This document shows positions 9,320 through 19,549 of a DNA stretch of 64,000 nt, one piece after another. The DNA comes from Bacteroidota bacterium (GTDB taxonomy: Bacteria; Bacteroidota; Bacteroidia; NS11-12g; UBA955): positions 1 to 64,000 of the forward strand of contig JAIYAW010000004.1 of NCBI GenBank assembly GCA_027488835.1, in the 5' to 3' direction. The notes beneath the pieces are model-generated. The model was not told the origin of the DNA. It searched no databases and saw only the letters and a list, made by a program, of their open reading frames with translations. Position 1 is the stretch's first letter. Each line of letters begins with the position of its first letter. A program made the position numbers and the translations under genes.

Positions 9320-9829
9320 AAAGCCAAATTAGTTTTAATCTACAAAAAATCAAATTTATTTTGAAAGTTCAGGAGAAACAGTCAATTAAAATTTCATACT
9401 TTTATTACATGTCAATTATCTTTAATCTCCAATGAAGTTTATCCTAATTAGATGTATAAAAACAGTATCCACATTAATATTTCTAATTAAATCACTAATT
9501 ATAGCAACCATAATGATAGTATCTTTTGGTGCAAAGGTTATTTAAATAGGCAAGCCCATAGCGGCAATAAATGTTTGGCTAGTAAAGTGTAAAAATGGAA
9601 CTAATTGTAGTTGGAGGTTGCAGCTTTCAAAAGTAATCCTTGATTTTTCAGTGCCCGTTTAATACTATTCATTTTTACCCAAAACCCAAATAAATAGAGG
9701 GTAAATCATTTTTGCAGTATGTTTGATTAAATAGGTGCTCGAGCATTAAAACAAGAATGAATAAATCTTGTTGCTATTTTTCAAGATTGTAAGAATAAAC
9801 TACATTTGAAACTTGCATAAACTTAGCTA
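9320..9829. other. Intergenic region upstream of ispG
   Basis: 510 bp with no gene I can support. TACATTTG at 9801-9808 fits a -7 promoter box for ispG, whose ATG is 21 nt further on; a -33 box at the usual distance is not obvious. Nothing else is seen. Confidence 0.45.
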
Positions 9830-11818
9830 ATGAACATAGAGCATTTAAACAATACTTTAGGCTTTTGTGATAGCCTTTTGAATTATAAAAGAAGAAAAAC
9901 TTTAACTGTTAGTGTAGGGGGTATCATGCTTGGCAGCGAGCATCCTATTTTACCTCAAAGTATGACCACTACTGACACGATGGATACTTTGGGATCGGTG
10001 GAGCAAATAATTCGTATGGTTGATGCAGGTTGTCAGCTGGTGCGACTAACTGCACCAAGTATGAATGAAGCTCAAAATCTAGCTGAGATAAAAAAAGAGT
10101 TGCATAAGCGAGGGGTAAACGTTCCTTTGGTGGCTGATATTCATTTTACCCCAAATGCAGCTGAATTGGCTGCTAGAATTGTCGAGAAAGTTCGAGTAAA
10201 TCCGGGAAACTATGCTGATAAAAAGAAATTTGACTTGATTGAATATTCAGATTCAGATTATCAGGAGGAGCTAGATAGAATTAGAGAAAAGTTTACACCA
10301 TTGGTAAGAATTTGTAAGGAATATGGAACTGCCATGCGAATAGGAACTAATCACGGTAGTTTAAGTGACAGGATCATGAGTCGCTATGGAGACACTCCCC
10401 TTGGTATGGTTGAAAGTGCGATGGAATTTTTGAGGATTTGTGAAGATGAAAACTATGATAATATCGTACTTTCAATGAAGTCATCAAACCCACAGGTAAT
10501 GGTGCAAGCATATAGGCTTTTGGTTAAAACTATGAAAAATGGTTTAACAAAACGCATCATGCCAAATGGAATTGATTTGACCGGTGCTTATCCATTGCAT
10601 TTAGGAGTGACGGAAGCAGGAGATGGGGATGACGGAAGAATAAAATCTGCATTGGGAATAGGCACTCTGCTTGAAGATGGCATAGGCGATACAGTTAGGG
10701 TCTCTTTGACTGAAGATCCGGAATTTGAGGTGCCTGTAGCTAAGAAACTAATTGCTCGCTATCAAAAACAAGCCAAAACAATTTCCAAACAAGCCGAAAA
10801 TTATCACACACAATTTAACCCTTTTTCTTACTCAAAAAGAGAAAGTAACGAAATCTTCAATATAGGACAAAGTCAAGTACCACGTGTAATTACTAACTAT
10901 GCGACATTTGAAAAAGTAAATCCTGAAGACCTAAAAGCAATTGGTCATTTGTATGATAACAATTTAGACAAATGGCATATGAGTGATATGGGTGCTGATT
11001 TTATTTATCTTGGGAAAACAAAGGTCGACTTTATGTTGCCTATGGGACTGAAAGCCATTTATGATATTGAAACTTGGAATTTGGTTTCGGATAAAAGCAA
11101 CGCTTTTCCGCTCTTTCATTCAAGCGAGTTTTTAGCTGAATATACGTCTTCTTCAAAAAGCTTAAATTTTGTAAAAGCCAATACTAATGACCTTGATGAA
11201 ACCTTTTTAATCAAACTTAGCAAGCATAAAAACTTTGTTTTGGTGCTTCAAAGTGAAGAAAACAAGCCAATGCGTGATTTGAGGTACGCTTTTTTAAAAT
11301 TACAATCACAACAAATAAGCAATCCCGTAATCATTAACGCTATTTATCAGGAAGATGAGGAGCATTTCATGCTTTTTGCTTCAACAGATATTGGAGCCCT
11401 ATTAATAGATGGCTTTGGCGATGGCTTGTTAGTCGAGGCAGCAGAAGTTTCTTTAAATAGGATTAATGAAATTTGTTTTGGTATTTTACAAGCTGCAAGA
11501 ACTCGCATATCAAAAACAGAATATATAAGTTGTCCAAGTTGCGGTCGCACATTGTTCGACTTGCAAGAAACTACAGCCATGATTAGGAAGAGAACTGATC
11601 ATCTAAAAGGGATAAAAATTGCTATCATGGGATGTATTGTTAATGGTCCGGGCGAAATGGCTGACGCTGATTATGGTTATGTAGGAAGCGGTGTGGGTAA
11701 AATTACACTGTACAAAGGCAAAGAGGTGGTGAAGCGAAACATACCAAGCGAAAATGCTGTAAATGAACTAATAGACCTAATTAGAGATAACGGTGATTGG
11801 GTGGAAACTTCGCTGTAG
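9830..11818 (+). CDS. ispG: 4-hydroxy-3-methylbut-2-enyl diphosphate synthase, long form
   Basis: 662 residues. IspG makes HMBPP from methylerythritol cyclodiphosphate, the penultimate step of the MEP isoprenoid pathway, using a [4Fe-4S] cluster. The TIM-barrel half carries HPILPQSMTTTDT and VPLVADIHFTPNAA. The cluster half carries CPSCGRTLFDLQ and MGCIVNGPGEMADADYGYVG, which supplies the three Cys and the Glu ligand. The extra central domain (about residues 330-550), absent from the ~370-residue E. coli type, marks the form found in Bacteroidota, Chlamydiae and plants. The start is ATG at 9830, since the conserved sequence begins soon after. Confidence 0.96.
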   Translation: MNIEHLNNTLGFCDSLLNYKRRKTLTVSVGGIMLGSEHPILPQSMTTTDTMDTLGSVEQIIRMVDAGCQLVRLTAPSMNEAQNLAEIKKELHKRGVNVPLVADIHFTPNAAELAARIVEKVRVNPGNYADKKKFDLIEYSDSDYQEELDRIREKFTPLVRICKEYGTAMRIGTNHGSLSDRIMSRYGDTPLGMVESAMEFLRICEDENYDNIVLSMKSSNPQVMVQAYRLLVKTMKNGLTKRIMPNGIDLTGAYPLHLGVTEAGDGDDGRIKSALGIGTLLEDGIGDTVRVSLTEDPEFEVPVAKKLIARYQKQAKTISKQAENYHTQFNPFSYSKRESNEIFNIGQSQVPRVITNYATFEKVNPEDLKAIGHLYDNNLDKWHMSDMGADFIYLGKTKVDFMLPMGLKAIYDIETWNLVSDKSNAFPLFHSSEFLAEYTSSSKSLNFVKANTNDLDETFLIKLSKHKNFVLVLQSEENKPMRDLRYAFLKLQSQQISNPVIINAIYQEDEEHFMLFASTDIGALLIDGFGDGLLVEAAEVSLNRINEICFGILQAARTRISKTEYISCPSCGRTLFDLQETTAMIRKRTDHLKGIKIAIMGCIVNGPGEMADADYGYVGSGVGKITLYKGKEVVKRNIPSENAVNELIDLIRDNGDWVETSL

Positions 11819-11907
11819 TCTTCTTTTTAGGTAAATTTTCTCGCAAAGCCGACAAATGTTACAAAAACATTGACTTTGGACTATATTGCATCGTCATTTG
11901 TCTTACT

Positions 11908-14900
11908 ATGAATAAAAGAATACTTTATCTATTTTTATTTATTTTCCCTTTGTGGACTGCTGCTCAAAATTGTGCTATACAAGTTAGTAATACAGTCGTT
12001 TGTCTAGGTAATGCCGTTTCTTTTACAGTTACCTATAATGCTGGATTAACCGTTCAAAGTTTCAATTGGAATTTTGGAGATGCTACCGTTGGGACAGTTT
12101 CACTTAATAACTCTCACTTATATTTAACACCTGGAATTTATACACCTACCCTCCGAATTGTTTTCACGAATGCTCAAACCTGCGATATATCAGCCCCTAC
12201 CATTACCGTATTTAGAAAACCAAATGCTAAATTTAATCTAACTACGCCCAAAACACAATGCAATAAGGACAATCAGATTTGTATAAAGGATGTTTCAACT
12301 AAAGGTCTTAATAGTCTCGGCATTAAAAGTAGATTGATTTTATGGGATGATGGAACTTTCATAAACACGGCAGATCTATCAAATGCTGACTATTGTCACA
12401 GTTATACCAATCCATTTGGTCGAAAGTATACAATAGTTTTAGAAATTACCGACAGTAATAATTGCATTAGTCGAGTAGAGAAAACCGACTCAGTTACTAT
12501 ATATACAGCCATGCAACCTGTGGGTTTTAATCTGAGCTCGACCAATAAGTGTGACACCACGTTCGCTAACTTTGTTAATACTAGTCAATTTCCTCAAAGT
12601 CAAGCAAAAAAAATATATTGGGATTTTGGTGATGGTAGTATCGATTCTTCTGGGGCAAAATGGACGAACCTAAAACATACTTATGCGAAAACGGGTAAAT
12701 TTATACCTAAACTTACTATCGTTAATTTTGATGGTTGTTCACTCGCGGTTGAGGGCTCTCAAATTAAAAACGTTAAACTAAGTAATAAAATCAACATATC
12801 GAATTCAAGTAAATGTTATAGCAATATTAACTACTTATTTTCTCCAGATAGTCCAGATGTTGATGTAAATTATACATGGATTGTTTTTAATCAAAATGAC
12901 AATGTGCTTGAAACCGTAAATGGTCAAACTTATAGTATAAGCAATTCCAATAAAATTAAATTTTCATGTGGTAAATATAAAATCCGACTTTTAATGAGTT
13001 ATAAAGCATGCTCTAAAAGTTTGGATACTGTATTCGATGTGCTTGGACCTATTTCAAAAATCTATGATGGAAACAAACCTCCTCAAAATTTAAATCAATG
13101 CAACGCAAATGATACGGTATTTGTAATAAGTCCAAACCTTGACGGATCTTGTTATTATAACAACGCCATTAAAAGATTATGGGACTTTGGAGATCCATTT
13201 GCACCAGCTTGCACACTTGACACAAAAAACAATATTAATATTGGTCTTAATTGCAGATATTCAAAAGATTCAATTCAAGTAAAACACCTTTACAACGCAA
13301 CTAAAGACCAATGCTATAAAATATCCTTAACTTTAAGTGATGTTAATACAGGCTGCAAGAGTTTGGATACTGTAAATGTTAGCTTAACACCACCGAATGC
13401 AAAACCAGGACCACTTGAAACGCCAAAACGAAAGGGGTTGATTTGGACGGGGAAAGCATGCATAGGTTCACCTATACTATATGATTTTACAGAAACACTG
13501 CCCACATGCTCTCGAAATGCAACATGGATAAAGGCTGATTCAGCGGATTCCCAAGGTAATTGGCAAATAGTTGATTCAACAAAATTTACCTTTCCAATTA
13601 CCTATACAAAAATCACTGATCCTAAAGGATGGGTTACAGTTGGGTTAATTATTAAAAATGGTAGCTGCTACGATACAGCATGGTATCATAATCTAATTAA
13701 TATTATTGAGATTAAGCCTGCAATTAATGTAAATGTGCTTGGTACTTGCCAACCCTATACTTTAAAACTAAATGCAAGAGATAGTATTCAAGATAGCCTT
13801 ACCCAAGCCCTATGGTACATAGATGGGAATTTAATTTCTAATCAACTTTTCGCCAAAACCGATTCAATCATTAAGCCTTGCTCGAAGCTTGTGCCAAGTC
13901 AAGGTCAGTATAATCTTTCTCTTCAATTGATTAATAGAAAAACTTGCGTTGAAAGATTTGACACCACTATTAACCTAGGTTTTCAAAAATCAATTAACTA
14001 CTCTAAGTCTATCTTGTGTTTGGGAGATTCAATTCAGTTGCTCGACTCAATCAATTACTTTGATTCAAAGGTCAATTTTTGGGGAGATACTAGCAGGGCA
14101 TCACGCGGGAAGGAAAAAATGTGGTGGCAAATAAATAATAGTGGATTTGTTTACACAGGAGGTAAACCAAAATTCCTTTTAAACAAGGTTGGAAATTATA
14201 CTGTAACTTTAGTGGCAAAGGACAGTTTAAATTGCATTGACACCCTTGTAAAATATGAACAATTGAAAATAGTGGATTTAAAAGCATCTATAAAAAATAT
14301 GCAACAATTGTATGTGTGTGCCCCAAAAGTAGCCTTGTTTTCTGATTCAAGTTATGTATTAGACTCTTCTGCCCAATATGGTGATGCACCTTACGCTAGC
14401 ATTATCAAAAAAACATGGAATTTTGGAGATAATAAAGATGACGCATTTGTAGATGAGCCCATACATGAATATACTGCCAACGGTAAGTATAAAGCCTATC
14501 TTGCCATTGAGGCTGATAATGGTTGCTTAGATACGGCATATATGGATATTGAATTAAAAGGTCCAAACCCTTCATTTGGAATTTTAAAGGGAGATACATT
14601 TGGTTGCAATCCTGTTAGCATAACACTTAAAAATACTACTGGCAGACAAATTGACGATTGGATATGGACGGCAAGAGGCCCTATAAACTCAGTCATATCC
14701 ACTCAAAAAGATACCAATGTAACTTTTGTATTTACGCAAGCTGGTGTTTATAAGCTTCGATTATATGGTAGTGAAAATGTCTTTAACCCTGTTACAGGAA
14801 ACTTCCAAAATTGCGTTGCTTCATACCCAGATTCACTAAATCCAAACTCTCCTGAGTTTAATGTGAGGGTGGTGGATAGACCTTATTTGAGCTTCACTGC

Positions 14901-15687
14901 ACCCGATACTGTTTGTGTAAACGAGAGTTTCAATGTGGTTTCTACTCTTGATCCTGTATATGGCAGTTATTCCTTGGATTTTGGAGATAATAATTCTCGA
15001 TTTGCAGATACATCAGAGAAAACAATCACAACTAGTTATGGTAAGCCCGGTTCTTTTATAATTAAGTTGTTTGGGAATACCTCTCAAAAAATATCTTGTA
15101 TTGATACGCCTAGCAAAACTGTTTATGTGCAAAGCGTAAAAGCAGATTTTAGCATTGATGAAAGTAAAAATCCAATATTTAAATTTAATAACTTAAGCAT
15201 AGGCGCAACTGAGTTCAATTGGAATTTTGGCGCAGCACAAGCGGGCAATCAAAATACTTCAAAAGATGAAAATCCAAATTTTGATTACAGCAGTTATTTA
15301 AGTTCAACGGATAGTGTAAAAATATGCTTGGCAGTTGCCAGTTCGAGAGATTGCAAAGACACCATCTGCAAGAAAATTTATCCATTCAGCAAAGGTGTTA
15401 AAATTTATAATGTATTCAGCCCCGATGGTGATGGTAAAAATGATGCCTTAGATTTTGACCTAAAGGGAATAGGCAAGTACGAATTATTTGTATATAACCG
15501 TTGGGGCGATTTGGTTTTTGAATCCAGCAAAGATGGGATTGGAAATGATGGAAATAATTGGAATGGAAAAGTCCAAAACACAGGAGCTGAATGCGCTACC
15601 GGAACATATTTCTATATTTTTAAATATAGATTTTTAGGGCAAAATTCAGATAACCAAGAACGCGGAACCATTACTTTAATCAGGTAA
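11908..15687 (+). CDS. Large PKD-repeat surface protein with T9SS type B sorting domain
   Basis: 1259 residues from ATG at 11908, chosen because a signal peptide follows at once (LYLFLFIFPLWTAAQ). The frame is open further upstream into ispG, but that part is not signal-like. At least six PKD-like modules can be seen by their core W-x-F-G-D pattern (FNWNFGDA, IYWDFGDGS, RLWDFGDP, KTWNFGDN, YSLDFGDN and a variant FNWNFGAA), with many paired cysteines between them. The C-terminal 90 residues (VFSPDGDGKNDALDF, ELFVYNRWGDLVFESS, CATGTYFYIF) are the gliding-motility-type C-terminal domain used for type IX secretion and surface attachment. The likely role is adhesion or polymer binding; the ligand is unknown. 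Confidence 0.88.
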   Translation: MNKRILYLFLFIFPLWTAAQNCAIQVSNTVVCLGNAVSFTVTYNAGLTVQSFNWNFGDATVGTVSLNNSHLYLTPGIYTPTLRIVFTNAQTCDISAPTITVFRKPNAKFNLTTPKTQCNKDNQICIKDVSTKGLNSLGIKSRLILWDDGTFINTADLSNADYCHSYTNPFGRKYTIVLEITDSNNCISRVEKTDSVTIYTAMQPVGFNLSSTNKCDTTFANFVNTSQFPQSQAKKIYWDFGDGSIDSSGAKWTNLKHTYAKTGKFIPKLTIVNFDGCSLAVEGSQIKNVKLSNKINISNSSKCYSNINYLFSPDSPDVDVNYTWIVFNQNDNVLETVNGQTYSISNSNKIKFSCGKYKIRLLMSYKACSKSLDTVFDVLGPISKIYDGNKPPQNLNQCNANDTVFVISPNLDGSCYYNNAIKRLWDFGDPFAPACTLDTKNNINIGLNCRYSKDSIQVKHLYNATKDQCYKISLTLSDVNTGCKSLDTVNVSLTPPNAKPGPLETPKRKGLIWTGKACIGSPILYDFTETLPTCSRNATWIKADSADSQGNWQIVDSTKFTFPITYTKITDPKGWVTVGLIIKNGSCYDTAWYHNLINIIEIKPAINVNVLGTCQPYTLKLNARDSIQDSLTQALWYIDGNLISNQLFAKTDSIIKPCSKLVPSQGQYNLSLQLINRKTCVERFDTTINLGFQKSINYSKSILCLGDSIQLLDSINYFDSKVNFWGDTSRASRGKEKMWWQINNSGFVYTGGKPKFLLNKVGNYTVTLVAKDSLNCIDTLVKYEQLKIVDLKASIKNMQQLYVCAPKVALFSDSSYVLDSSAQYGDAPYASIIKKTWNFGDNKDDAFVDEPIHEYTANGKYKAYLAIEADNGCLDTAYMDIELKGPNPSFGILKGDTFGCNPVSITLKNTTGRQIDDWIWTARGPINSVISTQKDTNVTFVFTQAGVYKLRLYGSENVFNPVTGNFQNCVASYPDSLNPNSPEFNVRVVDRPYLSFTAPDTVCVNESFNVVSTLDPVYGSYSLDFGDNNSRFADTSEKTITTSYGKPGSFIIKLFGNTSQKISCIDTPSKTVYVQSVKADFSIDESKNPIFKFNNLSIGATEFNWNFGAAQAGNQNTSKDENPNFDYSSYLSSTDSVKICLAVASSRDCKDTICKKIYPFSKGVKIYNVFSPDGDGKNDALDFDLKGIGKYELFVYNRWGDLVFESSKDGIGNDGNNWNGKVQNTGAECATGTYFYIFKYRFLGQNSDNQERGTITLIR

Positions 15688-15726
15688 GGCAAAACAAATT
15701 GGGTACAAACTATGTATTGATAAGTA

Positions 15727-16281
15727 ATGACATTTAAAATATATACCAAAACAGGCGACAAAGGAGAGACATCACTAATAGGTGGTGTGCGTGTGCCTAA
15801 ATACCATTTAAGAATAGAAAGCTACGGAACCATTGATGAATTAAACTCTTATATAGGTTTGGTTAAGGATAGTTTACCATTAAGCCATGCCCTCGCTACA
15901 CTAAATGAAATTCAAGATAGGTTATTTACCATAGGTAGTTTATTGGCAAGCGATCCGGAAAAATCTAAAATGAAGATTCCTGATTTGCATCAAAGTGATA
16001 TTGAATTACTCGAATTTGAAATGGATAAAATGGATGCTGAACTTCCGGAATTGAAAAGTTTCATTTTACCAGGTGGACATACTGTTGCATCTTATTGCCA
16101 CATAGCAAGATGTGTTTGCCGCAGAGCAGAGCGCTTGGTGGTGCATTTATCAAATGAAACTGAGGTGCCCGAAATTGTTCAAATCTATTTGAATCGTTTG
16201 AGCGACTATCTATTCATTCTTAGCCGCAAAATCATTTATGATTTCAAAGCAAGTGAGATTGAATGGAAGCCTAGAATGTAG
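15727..16281 (+). CDS. Cob(I)alamin adenosyltransferase, PduO type
   Basis: 184 residues, a normal length. It transfers the adenosyl group of ATP to cob(I)alamin to make adenosylcobalamin. The N-terminal KIYTKTGDKGETSLIGG is the ATP-binding signature; YGTIDELNSYIG, CRRAERLV and LNRLSDYLFILSR are the other conserved blocks. The product is the cofactor of methylmalonyl-CoA mutase, whose catalytic subunit is encoded at 43.4-44.9 kb, so the two should work together although they are not linked. It follows the PKD protein by 39 bp and is convergent with the DUF4403 lipoprotein (2-bp gap). Confidence 0.95.
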   Translation: MTFKIYTKTGDKGETSLIGGVRVPKYHLRIESYGTIDELNSYIGLVKDSLPLSHALATLNEIQDRLFTIGSLLASDPEKSKMKIPDLHQSDIELLEFEMDKMDAELPELKSFILPGGHTVASYCHIARCVCRRAERLVVHLSNETEVPEIVQIYLNRLSDYLFILSRKIIYDFKASEIEWKPRM

Positions 16282-16283
16282 TT

Positions 16284-17702
16284 TTAAAATCCGTTGAGCG
16301 AAACTTTCAATGTACCTTCGGTAGTAATATTGATGTTTAAATTGTTTGGTGTAATGTAAATACCAGCGGGCTCAATGCTGCTGATTGTACCACTCAAATC
16401 TAAATAGTCTAACCACTTTTTATTGATAGCATCATTGGCCGATTTTTTCGCATCATTTAGTTGTGTCGCAATCGAGAACACCATCTGTTTTTCCAAGCTC
16501 TCACGGAATTTTTTAGAGTTTAATAGCCAGGTCGCACTCTTCAATAAAATATCGCGGGTTTTGATTTCAAAATCGAATTGTTTCACCTCTAAACTTTTGG
16601 TGCTAGCGTTGTAATTTGGAACACCGACAGCATAAATAATTCCTTTTATACCCTTCCCTATTTTCCCTTTTGACACTTTACCATCCACATCCAAGGCTAT
16701 CATAATTTTGTTTCCATAAGGGAAAGCTTTTGCTTCTTTAATATTGATTTTATATTCATCTCCTTCAAGCAATATGGGCTTTTCAACAAATTGTTGGGCT
16801 AATTTTTCATTGATTTGATCGAAGGATATGTTAGCAGACAAGTTGATTTTTACTTGGTCATTAAAACTATTTGTTTGTCGCAATGGTGGCAGAGTGGTTA
16901 AAAAGGAATCATTCTTTGGCTTGTAACCCGAAACCAATTCTATCATAGTATTAATACCCAACTTAAGCAGCATTTCTTCGTTAGTATAAGTAATGGGAGT
17001 GATAAAAACATTCTTCGGGTTGATGAGAAGCCATGCTTTGTGAATTGAATCGAGAAGAATTGGTTCAGATAAATTTTTATAAGCATCCCCTACCATCTTT
17101 TTAATATCAATGCTTTTGGCTGCTTCTTGGTCAATTTTTAAAGCCATTTTATTCACTTGGCCTTGAATGACACTTCCAAATAAATCAGGTAGGTTTAGCG
17201 AGGTAAAACCAAGGTTAATTACAGGCAAATCATCCCAAGATATTTTGCCTTTGCTGTTTAGCTTTAAGTTCCAATCCCTATCAATGGATGGTGTGGTATT
17301 AAAAACCACTGTGAGATTTAGTGATTGATTAATGGGCTTTTCAATGGCGCCAAATGCTTTTAGGTTATATACAAAATCAATGTGCAAAGGTGCCGTAATG
17401 CTGATGCCATCGGCAGAAGTATTTACAATAAAATCATTTCTTTTTAGGACGGTAAGTTTTAAATTATCATTGCCATTGTCGTCAAACTTGTCGTCTTTAT
17501 AAATTTCTATTTGTATTTTCTTATTGATGGATGTGGCCATTCCTCTGGTGCTAATTTGAATGGGCAAACCAATAAAAGAATTTTGTTTAACAGGTGCTAC
17601 ATAGGCCACATCAATGGGTTTAGGAGCTTGAATTACTTGGGTTTTACAAGCAAATAGTGCTGTTAAAAGTATGAAGGAAAGTAATAAGGGAATATTTTTC
17701 AT
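16284..17702 (-). CDS. DUF4403 family lipoprotein
   Basis: 472 residues. The N-terminus is a lipoprotein signal with lipobox LFAC, so the protein should be membrane-anchored in the periplasm or at the surface. The block IEIYKDDKFDDNGNDNLKLT near residue 65 and the repeated long beta-helical segments fit the DUF4403 family of Bacteroidota, whose function is unknown. The upstream sequence has TATATTTG 8 nt before the ATG, so the mRNA probably has only a few untranslated bases. ccmB ends 105 bp upstream on the same strand. Confidence 0.75.
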   Translation of the reverse strand: MKNIPLLLSFILLTALFACKTQVIQAPKPIDVAYVAPVKQNSFIGLPIQISTRGMATSINKKIQIEIYKDDKFDDNGNDNLKLTVLKRNDFIVNTSADGISITAPLHIDFVYNLKAFGAIEKPINQSLNLTVVFNTTPSIDRDWNLKLNSKGKISWDDLPVINLGFTSLNLPDLFGSVIQGQVNKMALKIDQEAAKSIDIKKMVGDAYKNLSEPILLDSIHKAWLLINPKNVFITPITYTNEEMLLKLGINTMIELVSGYKPKNDSFLTTLPPLRQTNSFNDQVKINLSANISFDQINEKLAQQFVEKPILLEGDEYKINIKEAKAFPYGNKIMIALDVDGKVSKGKIGKGIKGIIYAVGVPNYNASTKSLEVKQFDFEIKTRDILLKSATWLLNSKKFRESLEKQMVFSIATQLNDAKKSANDAINKKWLDYLDLSGTISSIEPAGIYITPNNLNINITTEGTLKVSLNGF

Positions 17703-17807
17703 TGCGCCTACAAATATATTTTTTTATGGCAAGCTATTAGGCTGAATCATCTCAGATTTAACTTCTCAACCTCATTAACAATTCTTCATTCCTAATTGAT
17801 AATTAAC

Positions 17808-18458
17808 TTACTCCTTCCACAAAAATGGAAAAAGGATATAGGCCAAGGCAACAATCATAATATTGATCATCATCAATACCCCTATGTCTTCGTACAATAA
17901 ACTTGTATCCAAGCCGTCCATGGCTTTTTTGCAGGCTTTCACCAATACAAGTAACAAGGGCACAATGATGGGAAAACTCAATACAGGCATGAGCAGGTGG
18001 CTATTATTGGCTTTAGAAGCAATGGCAGAAAGCATGGTGAAAGTAGATGAAAAGCCAACGCTACCAAGCAAAACGCAAATTGAATAAAACAACAAATCTT
18101 GAACTGGATTACCCATAAGAAGCACGTATACAGATAAACAAGCAATGGCTAAGAGGATGTTCAAAACGGCATTGTATATCACTTTAGCGGCTATCATTTG
18201 CTGAGGCTTAACAATATTGTGGTAGTATAGATTCTTGCCTTTGCCTTCTACAATAAAACTTTTTGAGACAGCATTAACGGAGGCAAACAACATGATGAGC
18301 CAAAAAATAGCATTCCATGAAGGGCCATTTAGCATTTTGGCACTCAGGTAAACAATAAACACAGCCGAAAAAACATATATCAAAATGCCATTTAAAGCAT
18401 AGCGCTGTCGCCACTCTATGGTGAGATCCTTTTTAATTAAACTGGCAATAGGCTTCAT
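17808..18458 (-). CDS. ccmB: Heme exporter / cytochrome c maturation protein B
   Basis: 216 residues from ATG at 18458; a GTG two codons upstream is possible. CcmB is the membrane subunit of the CcmAB(C) complex for cytochrome c maturation. Six hydrophobic segments are seen, with the family opening ASLIKKDLTIEWRQRYALNG and the cytoplasmic stretch FIVEGKGKNLYYHNIVKPQQ after TM2. The other ccm genes are not adjacent. Its start codon and upstream region form the left part of a 146-bp sequence repeated at 21056-21201, so a copy of its 5' flank lies beyond the hipBST locus. Confidence 0.9.
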   Translation of the reverse strand: MKPIASLIKKDLTIEWRQRYALNGILIYVFSAVFIVYLSAKMLNGPSWNAIFWLIMLFASVNAVSKSFIVEGKGKNLYYHNIVKPQQMIAAKVIYNAVLNILLAIACLSVYVLLMGNPVQDLLFYSICVLLGSVGFSSTFTMLSAIASKANNSHLLMPVLSFPIIVPLLLVLVKACKKAMDGLDTSLLYEDIGVLMMINIMIVALAYILFPFLWKE

Positions 18459-18602
18459 TTCCACCTCACAAAGATATTAGGAAAATCTAAAATGAAGGAA
18501 ATTGACGAATAAAATATAGTGATAATTGCCTATGGATGGTGTTTAGCGTAGCGTCACCAACCATATAAATAGCGTTTGGAGATAACACCAACCGCAGGCA
18601 AA
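18457..18602. repeat. 146-bp direct repeat, copy A (with cloverleaf-like unit A)
   Basis: Matches 21056-21201 at 140 of 146 positions by eye. The first 78 bp are identical; all six differences fall in the palindromic part. The right half (18526-18601) is a 76-bp unit with outer stem TTGCCT/AGGCAA and two inner hairpins. It starts at the ccmB initiation codon and ends 2 bp from the hipT stop codon. Confidence 0.9.
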
Positions 18603-18604
18603 TG

Positions 18605-19549
18605 TTACTTGTTTATTCTTTCAAATCTTTCTGTTACTATTTGTTTGTATTGATTTTTAAAATCATCTGTCATGAAACTATTTTCTATTTGTTCCATCCA
18701 TTTCGATTTTGCTTTTTCCATTTTAATAAAAATATTTTCCTGCTGTTTTACGTCCAGTTTTAAAGTATTCATAGCAGTTACAAAATCTTGTTTTTTTAAT
18801 TTCTTCTTTTTACCATTTAAATACAGAGCCATTTCTTCATCATCTGCTGGATTTACCAATACAGTGTTTACTAAATCATAAGCTGGTGATAATACCATTC
18901 CCAAACCTGGTTGCTCTAATAATGAAAAGTTTTTCAGGTGCATATCTGCATTGCCTGTTAGAAATGAAAATAATACCAATTCAAAGAAATTCACTACATC
19001 CAAACCCGATGTAACAGAATATTTTTGAATAGCTTTTGCAATTTGCTCATAGCTGCCATGGTACTTATCTTCTGTGAGTCGTTCTGTTAATTGGCACATG
19101 TCTTCCATGCCAAGCTTACCTTTTTTAACTCTGTCAATACGTTTTGTTACATAAGCCAGATTGCCAGAAGTTAAACGAACAAGACTATGCGGAGCTGTTT
19201 TTATTTTTGCTATGCTTGCTAAATGCATTGTTACATCTTCAACTTCCGGCAACTGTTGATATGATGGAGTAGGCGGTTTTAAAATGTATCCACCCCAAAG
19301 TCCCACAATGCTAAATCTTTTGCCTTTTCCCTCTTGTTTATTGTTGGTTATGTGAAGCGATAACTTGGCTTGCACACCTGTTACTGCCGTTTGGGCTTGT
19401 ATTACTTCTTTGGCCAATGGTTCCAAATCTACTTCTGAATATGGTAATTCAGGAGGTGTGGGCTGTCCAAATATTTTTTTTGAACAAGTGCCGTGAAAAT
19501 CAAATTCATTTTCGGCCAATGGTAGGTAGCAAAATAAACATCTAGTCAT
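18605..19549 (-). CDS. hipT: HipT-like toxin: HipA-family kinase lacking the N-terminal subdomain
   Basis: 314 residues. HipA/HipT kinases phosphorylate aminoacyl-tRNA synthetases and stop translation. Visible motifs: a Cys motif at the N-terminus (CLFC at 4-7, Cys22), the Gly-rich loop VTGVQAK (56-62), the ATP-binding Lys91 in YILKPP, the catalytic loop NADMHLKN with Asp202 and Asn207, and the metal-binding Asp225 in PAYDL. The small N-terminal subdomain of full-length HipA is missing and is encoded by the preceding gene, as in HipBST systems. The start overlaps the hipS stop by 4 nt (ATGA), so translation is coupled. HipT of E. coli O127 targets TrpRS; the target here is unknown. Confidence 0.85.
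   Translation of the reverse strand: MTRCLFCYLPLAENEFDFHGTCSKKIFGQPTPPELPYSEVDLEPLAKEVIQAQTAVTGVQAKLSLHITNNKQEGKGKRFSIVGLWGGYILKPPTPSYQQLPEVEDVTMHLASIAKIKTAPHSLVRLTSGNLAYVTKRIDRVKKGKLGMEDMCQLTERLTEDKYHGSYEQIAKAIQKYSVTSGLDVVNFFELVLFSFLTGNADMHLKNFSLLEQPGLGMVLSPAYDLVNTVLVNPADDEEMALYLNGKKKKLKKQDFVTAMNTLKLDVKQQENIFIKMEKAKSKWMEQIENSFMTDDFKNQYKQIVTERFERINK

Noticed and set aside
11797-11907. Upstream extension of the PKD protein
   Set aside because: It overlaps the end of ispG and lacks a signal peptide; the signal peptide starts at the ATG at 11908.
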